Of a DNA stretch of 64,000 nt, positions 10,052 to 21,105 are shown in pieces. The translations under genes and the position numbers were made by a program. Each line of letters begins with the position of its first letter. The stretch's first letter is position 1. The notes under the pieces are model-generated. The model worked only from the letters and a program-made list of their open reading frames with translations, was not told the DNA's origin and made no database searches. The DNA is from Topomyia yanbarensis. Taxonomy: Eukaryota; Arthropoda; Insecta; Diptera; Culicidae. The stretch is from positions 432,574,539 to 432,638,538 of the forward strand of contig NC_080671.1 of NCBI RefSeq assembly GCF_030247195.1, written 5' to 3'.

Positions 10052-10429
10052 GTGAAACGTCAACAAACAATGAGTGACACTGCAAAGCAAGTTTGTATCC
10101 CTTTGCGGGTAAACTGTATTGAAATTAACTTCTCGAAAGGTCCGGTAAGACCATCGATTCGTGAAGTGGAGCAAATGTTAAAGGTGTACATGGAGCTCAA
10201 AGTAGCAGAAGTTAAGGGTGTACAATTCCACCATTTCCGTTATGCGGTACTGATTATATTCAAAAACATTAGTCAAGCTGAGTCTATTGCTTCGCAGAAC
10301 AATTTGAAACGCGTCGTCAAATGTAATGCCAGTATTGAAATAAAACTACATGACTTGGCACCACGTACTAGTACCGCCGCTATCAAACTACTCATATCAA
10401 AATACGGAGAGGTAGATAGTGTTAAAGAA
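10052..10429 (+). pseudogene. LINE ORF1 (Gag-like), N-terminal part, interrupted
   Basis: About 126 codons resemble the N-terminal, RNA-binding-like half of a mosquito LINE ORF1. The likely start is MSDTAKQ at 10070; an earlier Met at 10052 is also in frame. It has an RRM-like pattern (VKGVQFHHFRYAVLIIFKN, then APRTSTAAIKLLISKYGEVDSV). At 10429 the reading is cut by a 1,576-bp insertion and resumes in the same frame at 12008. The residues that follow 10429 in frame (to a stop at 10546) belong to the insertion. The LINE group is uncertain; ORF2 of this element is not present. Confidence 0.7.
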
Positions 10430-12005
10430 GATATGAGTCTAGTCTACTCTACACATACACAGCCAATACATGTAGGGATTCTGGAAAATTGCAGACGTTC
10501 GTCCACAATTTTTCTTGTCATTATTAATGTTTGTGGCACATATTGAATATGACACAAGCATTGGCCAACTGTGCAGCGTACAAAATAAAGATGATTCAAA
10601 ATTATACGGCAATCAAATTAATCATTCAATGAATAATTTAATCAACGGATTATTTTGAACCTTGAATAAGGAAGAAACGTGGACAACCGTACACAAGCGT
10701 TTCTATTTGATGGGAATTTGATAAATCGTTGGGAGTGACTTTGCTGAGAGGGTTAATGTCACTCCTTTGGTCTTAGGTTCCTGGGATAGAACAGAAGTAT
10801 TTAGCCCTGCCCTGGCTAATGAGCCTGGGTTATAGCGCCCTTACTCGCTCTCTGAAACAATAGAGAAAATTGGCGAAATCGGTTAATTAGTAGTAAGATA
10901 AACAAAAACGCATAAAAATACAAACCAACAGACAACTCACCTTCAACAAAAATCCATACAGGACTTCTATGTCCTAATAAGCAGTACAGGATCATGAAAA
11001 CAGAAACCTTCCGCGTTCGTTGAGCGTTGACGGAAAACACAAATAACTGTACCGTATATTTCCAATATGACAAAAGCTGAATGTTTGGAAAAACAAGATG
11101 CTTTCCAAAAGGTACAGCCCACGCACATCCAACCCTATGCTGATAAAAAGAACCCTGATCCATGCCACGACTCCGACCGTAACGCACTCCAAAAGACCGC
11201 CGTGGACAGACAATCCCTCCATACTTCCCTGGACAAAGACAATCCATGAGCAGTGCGATATCCAGTGCCAACACCATGAACAGAGCAAATGGGTTAACCG
11301 GTTATGACATGGGAGCAGAAACCGATTCGATCAACTCCCGGTGCTGCCACCGAACACTACACGGCCTCCAGACTGACTCCGTCCGAACAAACATGGTAGG
11401 ACCATCAATCCACACCAAGTCCCTCGAAATTCGTGACAGTCGGAACAATAGCATAAATTCAAACTCCCCCGACCAATACAAAACTAAACACACATAAGCT
11501 ACAATTTCTGGAAAAGCATAACCCTAGACACTAGATACAAAAACTCACACCCCATATAGCATAAATAGATCAGAACGCATTTTGGTATACTAAGGACTTA
11601 TTATTATTAATAGACTGCTCATTGAGGTCAGTTTAGTGCATGATTGATGTTCAATTTAAGAACTTTTACGGTGAGAACAGATGCAACGAAAACATTTAAA
11701 AACGTTTTAAAAACCATAATCAGATAGATCTCACCCAGTCTCGCGGCACATGACTTTTTAGATGGTCAGGTTCATCAATCCTCTATTGCAGCGTAAATAT
11801 TGCTCCCCCTTTTCGGAAGGCTTCAAGAATCGTACGGTTCTACAGGGCAACTCCTTCCAGCCATTGGTCTGCAACTGAAGTTTGAGATATTCAGCAATTT
11901 TCTCCATCCGTTAACAATCTCCACAGAGATTGTTGTTCTTTGTAGCCGGTTATTTTTACAAAATATTGACGCATGAAAAAATATATACGTCTACACTCAA
12001 CCCGA
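10430..12005. mobile_element. unidentified 1,576-bp insertion with 17-bp target duplication
   Basis: The 17-base word TAGATAGTGTTAAAGAA stands at 10413-10429 and again at 12006-12022, and the ORF1 on both sides is continuous across it. That is a target duplication of the length made by LINE machinery. The insertion has no poly(A) end that I can see and no recognised domain. On the minus strand, starting from 12005, there is a short leader and a 49-codon ORF (11758-11907). Long hydrophobic minus-strand frames at 10816-11493 look like composition effects. Its identity is open. Confidence 0.6.
11758..11907 (-). CDS. small ORF of 49 residues in the insertion, unrecognised
   Basis: The frame starts MEKIAEYLKLQ, has a balanced, protein-like composition (residues 15-40 include GWKELPCRT and KPSEKGEQYLRC), and ends at TAA. 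Two Cys and several basic residues are present; there is no signal peptide or membrane segment. It is the first Met-initiated frame from the right end of the insertion on the minus strand, which is where a first ORF would be expected. I do not recognise it. It may be a truncated fragment of a longer protein or chance. Confidence 0.25.
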   Translation of the reverse strand: MEKIAEYLKLQLQTNGWKELPCRTVRFLKPSEKGEQYLRCNRGLMNLTI

Positions 12006-12007
12006 TA

Positions 12008-12708
12008 GATAGTGTTAAAGAACATACTCGGAGAAACTTCTTCTCGGGACTTCGCAATGGTGTTCGTGTGGTGCGAATGCACCCGACCAAATCTATTCCC
12101 TCCTACTTGACACTCCCAAGCAGATCCCCTCAAGGTGTTACATATTCTCAACGAACACTAGTCACGTACCCAGGGCAGATCCCTACGTGCCAATACTATG
12201 ATTAGCCGCTACACCACGGAAAACTTTGTGCTGAGGCTGTTATGGAAATTCCACCTTTGACAACCAAAGCCGGTTTACAGTCGTCGTATGCTAAACCACA
12301 ACCAGTTGGTAAACCAACGACTGTGAAGCGGGCAGTATCAAACACCAGCTCAACAGCGATCGGGCTCAGTACAACTAAACCAACTGCCATTACCAACATC
12401 AAAGTAACAACGATTACACCAAATGTTTTCAAACCAACAACCAACACCACCAATAAGGAATCTAATACCGATGAAGAAGAATTTGCAATAGCGACCCGTA
12501 AACACAAACAACAAATAAGAACATCCGATCGTGAGCAACATGAATGCAATACCGATGACGACATGGACGTAAATGAAAACGCAAGAGAAGACTGACCGAA
12601 TGACCCCCAAGGTGCGGCAGACAACGCACCTAATATTTCAACACCAAGGAAGAGGATCTCAACACGCAGCAGTAAGCTGCGTCAACAACACCCGATGGAC
12701 AGTTGAAA
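12008..12708 (+). pseudogene. LINE ORF1 (Gag-like), C-terminal part
   Basis: Resumes the ORF1 broken at 10429, in the same frame. It carries the family-like segment FFSGLRNGVRVVRM, then a damaged CCHC knuckle near 12190-12232 in which the second Cys reads Tyr (CQYY) and the next codons include an in-frame TAG at 12203-12205. A Thr/Pro/Asn-rich linker and an acidic/Gln-rich tail follow. A second in-frame stop, TGA at 12593-12595, precedes a basic end (KRISTRSSKLRQQ) that stops at about 12708. The lesions are transitions (C to T or G to A), consistent with slow decay. No ORF2 follows; the next element begins at about 12878. Confidence 0.7.
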
Positions 12709-12877
12709 GTAAATTCTAATTTTTACACTAATTAAAAATCTTAAAAGCCCACTGCTCAATTATGATAATGCATGGAACCATGTCAAATAAACAAGAAAAA
12801 AAACAACAGTATTTTTCTGCAAGGCCAATTTCTTCTTCCATGGTTCACTCATTTTTACTTCACAACCAAGTACGATC

Positions 12878-15600
12878 ACGATAACACGAACGAAACACCG
12901 TTTTCGATGGTGGAGTTCTCACTTCCTCTCTTGTCGTGTAACAATAAAGCTCTAGGGCCAGAAAGAATCAAATTCAACTTATTGAAGAACTTGTCAAACA
13001 CTGCCAGAAGACACTTGTTGAACTTATTTAATAAGTTTCTTGAGGGTAATTTTGTCCCATGCGATTGGAGACAAGTGAGAGTCATCGCCATCCAAAAACT
13101 AGGAAAACCAGCCTCCGACCACAACTCGTATCGACCGATTGAAATGCTGTCCAGTATCCGGAAGTTGTCCGAGAAAAAAACCAGTTCCGTCTCGACAATT
13201 AGGTCGAACCAAATGACTTACTGTCAGATACATAATTTGGTTTCCGCAATGGCAAAGGGACGAACGATTGTCTTGCGTTTCTCTCAACCGAAATTCAAAT
13301 GACCTATGCTAGCAAAGAGCAGATGGCATCAGTGTTCCTAGATATTAAGGGGGCTTTTGATTCAGTTTCTATCAACATTCTTTCAGCGAAGCTGCACCAG
13401 CATGGTCTTTCAGCGACTTTAAACAACTTTTTACTAAACTTGTTGTTGGAAAAGCACATGTATTTTCCGCATGGTGACTTATCGACATCACGATTTAGCT
13501 ACATGGGTCTTCCCCAGGGCTCATGTCTAAACCCCCTTCTATACAACTTTTATGTCAACGACACTGATGAATGTCTTGATAACTCCTGCGTGTTAAGCCA
13601 ACTTGCGGATGACGGTATGGTTTCTGTTACTGGACCCAAAGCTGTAGACCTACTAGGACCATTACAGAATACCTTGGACAATTTGTCTGTTTGGGCTATT
13701 AAGCTGGGTATCGAATTCTACACGAAGACAATGAGCGTGAACCAACACAACTACAACTTCTAATGATAGGTACAACTATCGCTTAGGTCTTCACTGTAAA
13801 ATATGATTCGATTTAAAAAGTACCTGGGTATGCCATATTAGGTATCTGAAACAGAAACAAAGCATCAACTTTCTTCGTACAATAGCCGAAACATTATGCG
13901 GTTCCCAGCCAGGAGATCTAATTAGTTTGTATCAAACAACGATACAGTCTGTAATGGAACACGGATGCTTCCGCTTTCGCTACGCTGCGAACATATATTT
14001 CATCAAACTCGAAATAAATCAGTATCCCTGTTTGTGCATCGCCTTAGACTGCATGCAGTCGACCCACACGATGAGTCTCGAGGTTCTGTCGGACGTTCTA
14101 CGGCTGCTGAAAAATCGATTTTGGAAACTCCCATATCGTCTGCTCATTCGATGCGATGTCCTGAACCCGGAGGTGATTGAAAATTTCGAAAGGCTTATCT
14201 AGCTCAGTACTTTGACTACATAGCGCAGAATATTAATCCTTCTTCTTATAATCTTAACCGTCCTCTTTTCTTGAATACTGCTGAATCTACTGCTTTCTTC
14301 GACACATTCACATGGTTCGTAACACATTTTATAATAAATTCCGAGAAGTCGACTGCTCTAAGATTTCCTATACTGAAGGATCACACCTCGAAGCGTCCAC
14401 TGGCCTCGGTATTTACAATCAAAACTTCACCGCGTTGTACAAACTTATGCCATTTTCGTTTTTGACAGTGCACTACACCAGTGTAGTCGGTGCAACACTC
14501 ATTCCAACTTGGGTGTAATAAGTCTATCTCTTTTTTTGCACTACACCGGTGTAGCACCAGGTAAAAACAAAAACGTCATTAGTTTACACCGCAGAGCTAG
14601 TTGCTATTCAGTATCACCTTGGAGCAATTGACACAACACCCACAGATCATTACGCCATCTTTTCGGATAGCCTCAGTTCCATTGGCGCTATTCGCTCGAT
14701 GAAACATGGAAAGCACTCCTCGTATTTTTTGGGGAAAATACGGTAACTACTGAATGCCTTATCTGACAAATATTTCCAGATTACCTTGGTTTGGGTACCT
14801 CTTCATTGCTCCATTCCGGGCAACGAGAAGGCGGACTCTATAGCTAAAGTGGGTACTTTAGAATGTGACATTTTTGAAAGACCAATCTGCTTTAACGATT
14901 TCTTCAGTATTACTCATCAGAGAACCCTCGAAAGTCGGCAAACTTCGCGGAGCAACGGTGAACTAGAAAGAAGACTATATTCAATCCCTTATGTATCGAC
15001 GAAACCTTAGTTCAAGAAGATGGAGATGGGTCGTGACTTCATTCGTGTGATGTCCCGACTCATGTCAAACCATTGCACGCTGCAGGCACATCTCCGGCAT
15101 ATCAGGCTTGTGGATAGTTGCATCTGCGCTTGTGGCGACGGCAATCACGATATCGAGCACATTGTCTGGGCGTGCACCGCGTGCAGTTCCGCTAGGTCTC
15201 GGTGAATAGACACCCTCCGGACCCGACAAAGACCACCCAATGTCGCGGTTCGAAATGTTATGGCACGCCGGGATCTTCCCTATATGTCACTCATCTATCT
15301 CTTCCTAAAATCAATCAATATAATAATTTAACCACACTCTTTTGTTTCTCGTTCTCTCGGAAGTTCTCTCGGAAGTCTGCTGTACTGCTTTGTTCGGCCA
15401 ACTCGCAACAGAGCGCTACTACTGGATTGCCTTTACTCTCACCTTTGCGCTAGCAAAAATCAAAATTAGCGCCGAAACGACCTGAAGATCTGACCCAATT
15501 TGGAAGATTACCCACGGGCACGACGAGGACCACCCGACGTCCCGTTGCTTGCTGTCATATTTTTAAGGGTCCTATACGTTAGGAGATAGAGAGCTTTTTG
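12878..15600 (+). pseudogene. decayed copy B of the I-type LINE (RT, RNase H, 3' end)
   Basis: Plus-strand relative of the element at 1-5100, starting near the EN/RT junction, so strongly 5'-truncated. RT pieces in several frames: MVEFSLPLLS and NSYRPIEMLSSI (12903-13160), MASVFLDIKGAFDSVS, GLPQGSCLNP and QLADDGMVSV (13299-13763). RNase H pieces follow: Thr/Gly-rich start near 14370 and VWVPLHCSIPGNEKADS near 14790, then a Cys/His tail (CACGDGNHDIEHIVW) near 15125-15175. Frameshifts, stops and a 122-bp MITE (14455-14576) break it. The 3' end is not sharply visible; similarity to a LINE-like tail fades by about 15600. It lies inverted to copy A about 10 kb away. Confidence 0.8.
14455..14576. 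mobile_element. 122-bp MITE in the RNase H region of LINE copy B
   Basis: The segment starts TTCGTTTTTGACAG and ends AAACAAAAACGT, giving short inverted ends, and holds two near-palindromes CTACACCAGTGTAG and CTACACCGGTGTAG with conserved GCACTACACC next to them. CATT flanks both sides (14451-14454 and 14577-14580). Comparison with copy A at 600-640 shows that the MITE interrupts an otherwise alignable RNase H coding stretch. Confidence 0.65.
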
Positions 15601-17984
15601 TTGAAAATATGTTGATCTTCATGGTAATTTTTACCCGAAGCTTACATCTTCAGCATATTTCTCCGCTAGATCCTTCCTACAGTAGATTAAAATTACATAG
15701 TGACGAAATACGCTGAATAATAAAACACGGTTAATTTAAAATAATCATGTTTTGGGTAAACATTCAACTTACAGGTTATGTTTTCAAAAATACGCCATAG
15801 TTCAAAATTTGAAGTTCGTATGCAGTAAGACATGCTTATAATTATTGTCGTAGACATCATCTTTCTATCTTGTTCCGCTAAAAAGCTGATAATAGCGCCA
15901 CCCTAGCGTCTGAATTTCGAACTTATATGACACGGTAAGGAAAGGATTCGTACGTGGATTACTCCCTTTTGGACGCCAGGAACACCTGGGATTACCACCC
16001 GAATTACGAAAATGCTCGTGAATTGAAAAGTAGTGCATGTAATGATCTCATTTTTGCTTGGCAACATTAATCATCGAACTACTAATAAAATAATGTATTT
16101 TCACAATAAAAAATGTTGATTTGGAAATGCGGAAGTTTTTTTCCGTTACCTGCAAAAAAATAAAATCTTGGCTACCCCCTTTTGGACACTAGCCATTCAA
16201 TTTGAACAGTACCTCTAAAATTGATTTAAATTCCAATTGCAAAATTGCACTTTTTTCGAACTTTTTCACGAAGAATGACTCAATTTTAAGTTCAGTTTTT
16301 CGAGCTCGATACATAAAGTTCGATTTCAAGCGCAAAAAAACAAAACTCAAAGGACTATAATGCTGTACTTAAAAAAAGAATTGGGATGAATTAGTGGTTA
16401 AATACCCTACCTACACATAACACGGAAAACATCAGAAATATCAGGGCAATATCTGGTACGAACTTGTAATATTTAGTGCCCCAATTAGCACAGTACTGTA
16501 CCATCTAAATCGATGTTACCTTCCATTTTGCTCAAACAACAGCGAGTCAACATGTGACTGATGTGCCCGTTTGGTAAATCAGTCTAAAAATATAGACACT
16601 AATCGAAGCCGGTATCATCGAGTTGGGGCAGGTATGGTAGGTGCTTCCATATAGATATTTCACAGATCATCAATCTGTTGAAAAAAATATGGAAAGAAAA
16701 ATCCACCTCCAGATTATGAAAACCTCTTGCCGAGAATGACAATACAGGTAATAGACTTTTTATTCACAACCGAAGATGTGTGAAGTTATAACAATTGAAC
16801 TGTCAACACTGCGATAAATTATGAAAAAAAGCTTAGTTGATGACAGAATTTACGCGAGTTCGCAATATGGATATGAGTCAGCAATAGGAGCACGTACCCC
16901 GCAAGTTAAAAAGAAACATTGCTACGTCCAACCGATATATAGAAATAATGCCATCATTTGCATTGCACAAGGGTTGAACGTCTACCGAGGGACTTGAAGG
17001 AAACGGCAAACCGATGATGAGTAAAACGACAAGAATGTGCGAAAAAATAAAAATACAACAGAATATTTATACACTTACGTATATGTGCACAGTAGCAAAG
17101 TCTCCCCTAGGTCGATATACGAACGGCTAGCAGCGGCCGAGGCCGTGTCTGCGAAGACGATGTTTTCGTTCATCATTGACATGCCGGATTCATGCCAAAG
17201 CGGCCCGTCTACGTGTGACGAGACTACAGTTTTGAAAAACTTCCAATACTCGAGCTAGTGTGATACAACAAGGGTGATCTAGGCTACCGCGAATACCAAA
17301 CCCTCTAGTAATAGGGTCATTAGGTCACTTAGATCTTATTGTTTTTTTATACACGTAAAATGATTAATATGAACTATTTTGTTGATTGAATAAACAGGGA
17401 ACATGACACTTCATTTGGCTTGGTCAAGTGCCAAAACGCTAACCCATGTGGCCGAAGTCGCTGTCAAATAAGACCGGTAGTGTCAAACAAAACTTCATTA
17501 TCAAGTTTTATGAGTTAGATTGTATTCATAAAGCTAACGATGTATGTAATAAGATGGATTTTATTATTCGTTAATGACCCAACTAACGAGTAGGAATGAG
17601 ATTATTTTTATTGTAATACCAACGGCTACAATTGGGGTTGCGATTTTTGGAAAGCTTATCCCATGCTTGACTCAATTCGATTCCATGCTATGAATTCGAT
17701 TTCAATCTGCGGCGGACATATTTCACGGTAGCCGGAAAGAATCGTCCAACGGACATGTCATAACTGCACGGTGCACTCTAGTTGAATCACCAGTTTAATA
17801 ACCGCAGACGACGCCGCATCTTTTCGTGTTTCACTCGTGTGCACATTCGCATTCATTTCATGTTGATTTTATGAGATTTTGTTGGCAAAATAGACATGGG
17901 ATGTCTCAGTTTACTTGTACTAGTAGGCTATAGCAACACATTTTAGCAGAGTTTGTGAAATTTGTGAAATATTTTTTAATCCTT
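15601..17984. other. no supportable gene; AT-rich intergenic DNA
   Basis: About 2.4 kb without a recognised element. A CCCCTTTTGGAC-like word recurs near 15965 and 16178. A 73-codon plus-strand frame at 17037-17258 is not recognised and has no supporting context. Otherwise I see nothing. Confidence 0.5.
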
Positions 17985-18171
17985 ACACGCAAACGAAAAA
18001 CTACGTAACTTTCTAGAGATTGATTAAGATTGAGTACTTTTGACTCAATCTCGGGGTATCATGCAGGAAGGTAAAATTAGGTAAACCATGTTGAAGGTAG
18101 TTTCCATTTAACTATTTAAGTTGAATTTACCTAATTTTGAGTATACCGCAAACAACTCAAAAGTACCTTAC

Positions 18172-18289
18172 TGTGGTATCTTAAGTTGAGAGAGTGAGTG
18201 AGATGTGATAGGATGAGTGAAAGAACCGGGGGCTTGGACTCGGGAAGAAAGAGTAGGAATCGAGGATGGAGGGTACGCAAGATATCACA
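18172..18289 (+). repeat. 5' LTR, 118 bp
   Basis: Begins TGTGGTATCTTAAG and ends AAGATATCACA, giving TG...CA ends inside a near-perfect inverted repeat. It matches 24801-24918 at about 113 of 118 positions; most differences are A here against G in the 3' copy. Such short LTRs are unusual and leave little room for a promoter and poly(A) signal; I see no AATAAA. Confidence 0.9.
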
Positions 18290-18290
18290 T

Positions 18291-18308
18291 TGGCGATCCT
18301 GCCATGAT
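18291..18308 (+). promoter_or_regulatory. primer-binding site, probably tRNA-Arg-like
   Basis: One base after the LTR the sequence reads TGGCGATCCTGCCATGAT. A TGG start is the complement of a tRNA CCA end, and TGGCGA resembles the tRNA-Arg sites of some insect LTR elements. The tRNA identity is inference; the position is direct. Confidence 0.65.
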
Positions 18309-19389
18309 TAAAGTATCTAAATTCACAAGAATAGTTTCATTTGTTTCTACAAAGTGAACCAGGTAGTGAAGTGGTGAAGTAGCGAAATGAAGTAATTTTC
18401 AATAAAATAGAAAAAAAAAACCGCTTCAAGAATGAGACTGAAAAAAAACCGTGAGGCCAAACAAAAAAAAAGTTTGCTTGCGTTGAGTAGAGCTCATAAC
18501 CAAGTCAATCAAAGAAGTGAGTAGAGTTTTAGCTCATTACCACAATCTAATTTTATAGTTGCGCCGGGTAATGCCCATGATCAACAATAAGACCATTGCG
18601 CTGAGTTAAGCTCATGGCCAATCGTATAAAAAAAAGATGCATAAAAACTGAATTTTGACTCATAGTCCTAATAAACGCAAAAAAAGAAAAGGATAGAAAA
18701 CTTCCAACACTGCAAAAGAAAGAGATTATTTTTCGTACACCCACTACTACGCAGTATACAATAAAAAGAATGACAGTTCGAAAGCGTACATGTGGTAGTC
18801 CGTAGCGAGAGTTGGGTTGGGATGTCTGTTCTGATATTTCTATTGCATGCCAGGCATTGTAATTCTCTCTCACTCACGTGAGAAGTAGCTTATCCAATGT
18901 CCAACTTTTCCGAGATAAGATGAGTCGCAAAATTCTCCGTCTCCACAAATAGCGTGAGAATGATTTTCCGGATAAAATTTATTTGACTTTTTCCTTCTCA
19001 CCGGAGAAGGTGATAAAATTTTAATTTCGTGGAAATCAATTAAAGCTTCAAAAAGAAAAGCGGCAAAGAAGTATGATAGACTTGTTTTATCGTGTTTTGG
19101 AATAACGACAGCAAAGCAAAGAAGGCAAAAAGGATACCATGATAAACTCATTCACTCATTCTCCGGCTGTTTTATTTATCCGGAGAAATAACACGTAGTA
19201 TTTATCCGGAGAAGTTGTGTGAGTGCCAATAACTTTTCGTGTGAAAATCTGAGTTTTTATTGTCGCAGTAGCAAACTATCCGGGCGCATTTACTCATATG
19301 AGCGATAAATGCAATGCCTGTTGCATGCATATTACCTGCATTCTCACGAAAGATAGCCAATGCTAAAAAGAGCAAAGTAGAGTAGCATA
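18309..19389. other. leader of the LTR element, part 1
   Basis: No coding frame supported. Degenerate repeats of GAGT-AGCTCAT-ACCA type recur near 18484, 18520, 18600 and 18650. CCGGAGAA words and a small hairpin (CCTTCTC facing GAGAAGG near 18990-19010) occur further on and may belong to another inserted non-coding element, which I cannot delimit. Confidence 0.45.
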
Positions 19390-19701
19390 CCCAGGTAACC
19401 AACAAGCATTAGTGTATGCAGTAAAGTAGCGTAAAACTTGCATTCCGGATGCTTCTTGCAGTATGCTGGCATTCGTTATGCATAACTGTTGTTAATCAGC
19501 ATTTGAAAAACTGTTTAAAAACTTCTTGCCAGTAAGCAGCATTCTGAGTGCACAACAGTAGTAAAAAAGCATTTTCATAGCACAGCAGTAATGTAGCCGT
19601 ATATTTTGCCAAAAGCGACTTTTAAATAGCATTTAAAACGACTTAAATGCTTATCAAGTAGCCGTTAAGACGCATTCAGCATGCTTATTGGTTACTTGGG
19701 G
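19390..19701. mobile_element. 312-bp MITE in the LTR-element leader
   Basis: The ends are inverted: CCCAGGTAACCAACAAGCAT at the left and, read in complement, CCCCAAGTAACCAATAAGCAT at the right. TA flanks are possible on both sides. The interior repeats words such as AGCATT, AGTAGC and CAGCAGT and has no ORF. Confidence 0.7.
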
Positions 19702-20018
19702 ATATAAAAACGGTTGTCGCATAACAAGTGTTATGCAAAGCATTCCACTCACACTATTGAGGGCTGTTTTTTTGTCTCCAGCTATGACGATACTGAGTAT
19801 TTGTTACGATCACAGCTCAGACCGACGAGAAGAGATATTCAGTTATTCGTTGTTGAACCTATTAGTTGGACGCCATTTTGCAGACAGGATTTTTTTTGTG
19901 TTTATACGAACTGCCGACTATTTTTCTTCGTGTACTATTTTAATATTCAGCGTATATTGTAAGCCGAATTCAGTAAATGGCGAGATTGAAACTAATTGTT
20001 TCGTCATAATTTCAGGTA

Positions 20019-20810
20019 ATGAGCGGATACTGGCAAGAAACTGATGTAAACGCAGAGGAGATTGAAGATGATATTGGTGGTGATGACGTCACAGAAAATT
20101 TCGTTGTTCCCTGGCCGAGAAAAATTTCAGCTGACCCGAATGCCGCCCCGGATTCGATGAAACAAATAGCCTGTTGCGATTTTGGCAGTAAAAGGACCAA
20201 ATCAGGATGGTTCTCAGGATCGTGGCCATTACGACAATTTGACGAATCATTGCCTACAAACAAACGCAAAGCTGAGTGGTATCGTTTCCGAGACCAATTT
20301 GAACGGATTGTGTCATGCAAATCTCCGGTTAATGCTGTTACAAGGCTAATAGGATTGAAGATTTTCGCAGGCAGTTATCTCCTCAGTATAATTGAGACTC
20401 AAGAGAAGCGAATTACGAGCGATGAGAAAAATTCAGCGGAAGATGTATACAAGGGAATCATCTTGGCTTTGGACAAGTATTTCAACGAGATGTGCGATAC
20501 AACAAAAGAGCGAATGAAATTTCGCGAAATGAAAATGAGGGCTGATGAGGCGTTTGCGGACTGGGCTTTACGTTTGGAGTCCCAAACCCAGTTTTGCGAG
20601 TTTACACCGGAACAATGTAAAGAAGAACTGGTCCAAGCATTGTTGCGACGATCAATTCCTGAAATTGCAGGGAAACTATACGAAATGTCTGATATCTTTG
20701 AAAACAGTGTCGAGAAAATAATTAGCCACGGCAAGCATCTCGATTATATAAGAAAGGAGGCCCTGGAATCGGGTATTGAATCTACTCAGCAACACTTAAC
20801 GGACTCGTAA
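20019..20810 (+). CDS. Gag capsid part of the LTR element
   Basis: 263 codons start MSGYWQETD and read a capsid-like Gag: WPLRQFDESLP, WYRFRDQFERIV, KIFAGSYLLSII, a charged helix-rich segment (KFREMKMRADEAFADWALRLESQ) and a tail with EELVQALLRRSIPEIA. That is the usual pattern for Ty3/gypsy Gag (retrotransposon gag domain). It would form cytoplasmic particles around the element RNA. The frame ends at TAA (20808-20810), while the zinc-knuckle part continues in the +1 frame from about 20818. A splice-acceptor-like TTTCAG sits directly before the start (20010-20015), so the long leader might be removed in the mRNA; that is inference. Confidence 0.85.
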   Translation: MSGYWQETDVNAEEIEDDIGGDDVTENFVVPWPRKISADPNAAPDSMKQIACCDFGSKRTKSGWFSGSWPLRQFDESLPTNKRKAEWYRFRDQFERIVSCKSPVNAVTRLIGLKIFAGSYLLSIIETQEKRITSDEKNSAEDVYKGIILALDKYFNEMCDTTKERMKFREMKMRADEAFADWALRLESQTQFCEFTPEQCKEELVQALLRRSIPEIAGKLYEMSDIFENSVEKIISHGKHLDYIRKEALESGIESTQQHLTDS

Positions 20811-20817
20811 CTCTTTA

Positions 20818-21105
20818 GTTAAGAGGTCTGGATTCAAGCAGGCTCGTTTCGCCCCTTATCGTTCTACCCCAGACGCGGTTACTACTGGATTTTCTCGAAA
20901 GCGCAGCTACAATTTTGGTAACAAGGATTACGGTATATCGTGCTGCTCACGTTGTGGTCGCCGGCATGAGCCAAAGCTATGCAGAGCATTTCGAGTGAGA
21001 TGCTTCAAATGCAACAATTACGCCGAGTTATGTCGTTCATCAGGCAATTATTCCAAACCCGATAATTTTGACGATTTGAAAAAGGAAACAGGGAAAATTA
21101 ATAAG
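20818..21105 (+). CDS. Gag nucleocapsid part with zinc knuckles, shifted frame
   Basis: About 96 codons in the +1 frame relative to the capsid part. An Arg/Ser-rich stretch (GFSRKRSYNFGNK) leads to one CCHC-type knuckle (CSRCGRRHEPKLC) and a second, shortened one (CFKCNNYAELC) that lacks the usual Gly-His pair between the second and third Cys, so it probably cannot bind zinc. The frame stops at TAG 21124-21126, 18 bases past the putative splice donor at 21106. It would bind genomic RNA in the particle. Confidence 0.7.

Noticed and set aside
10816..11493. Hydrophobic minus-strand frames as a membrane protein
   Set aside because: T-rich DNA gives hydrophobic residues in two overlapping frames at once; no start, no homology and a stop between the parts.
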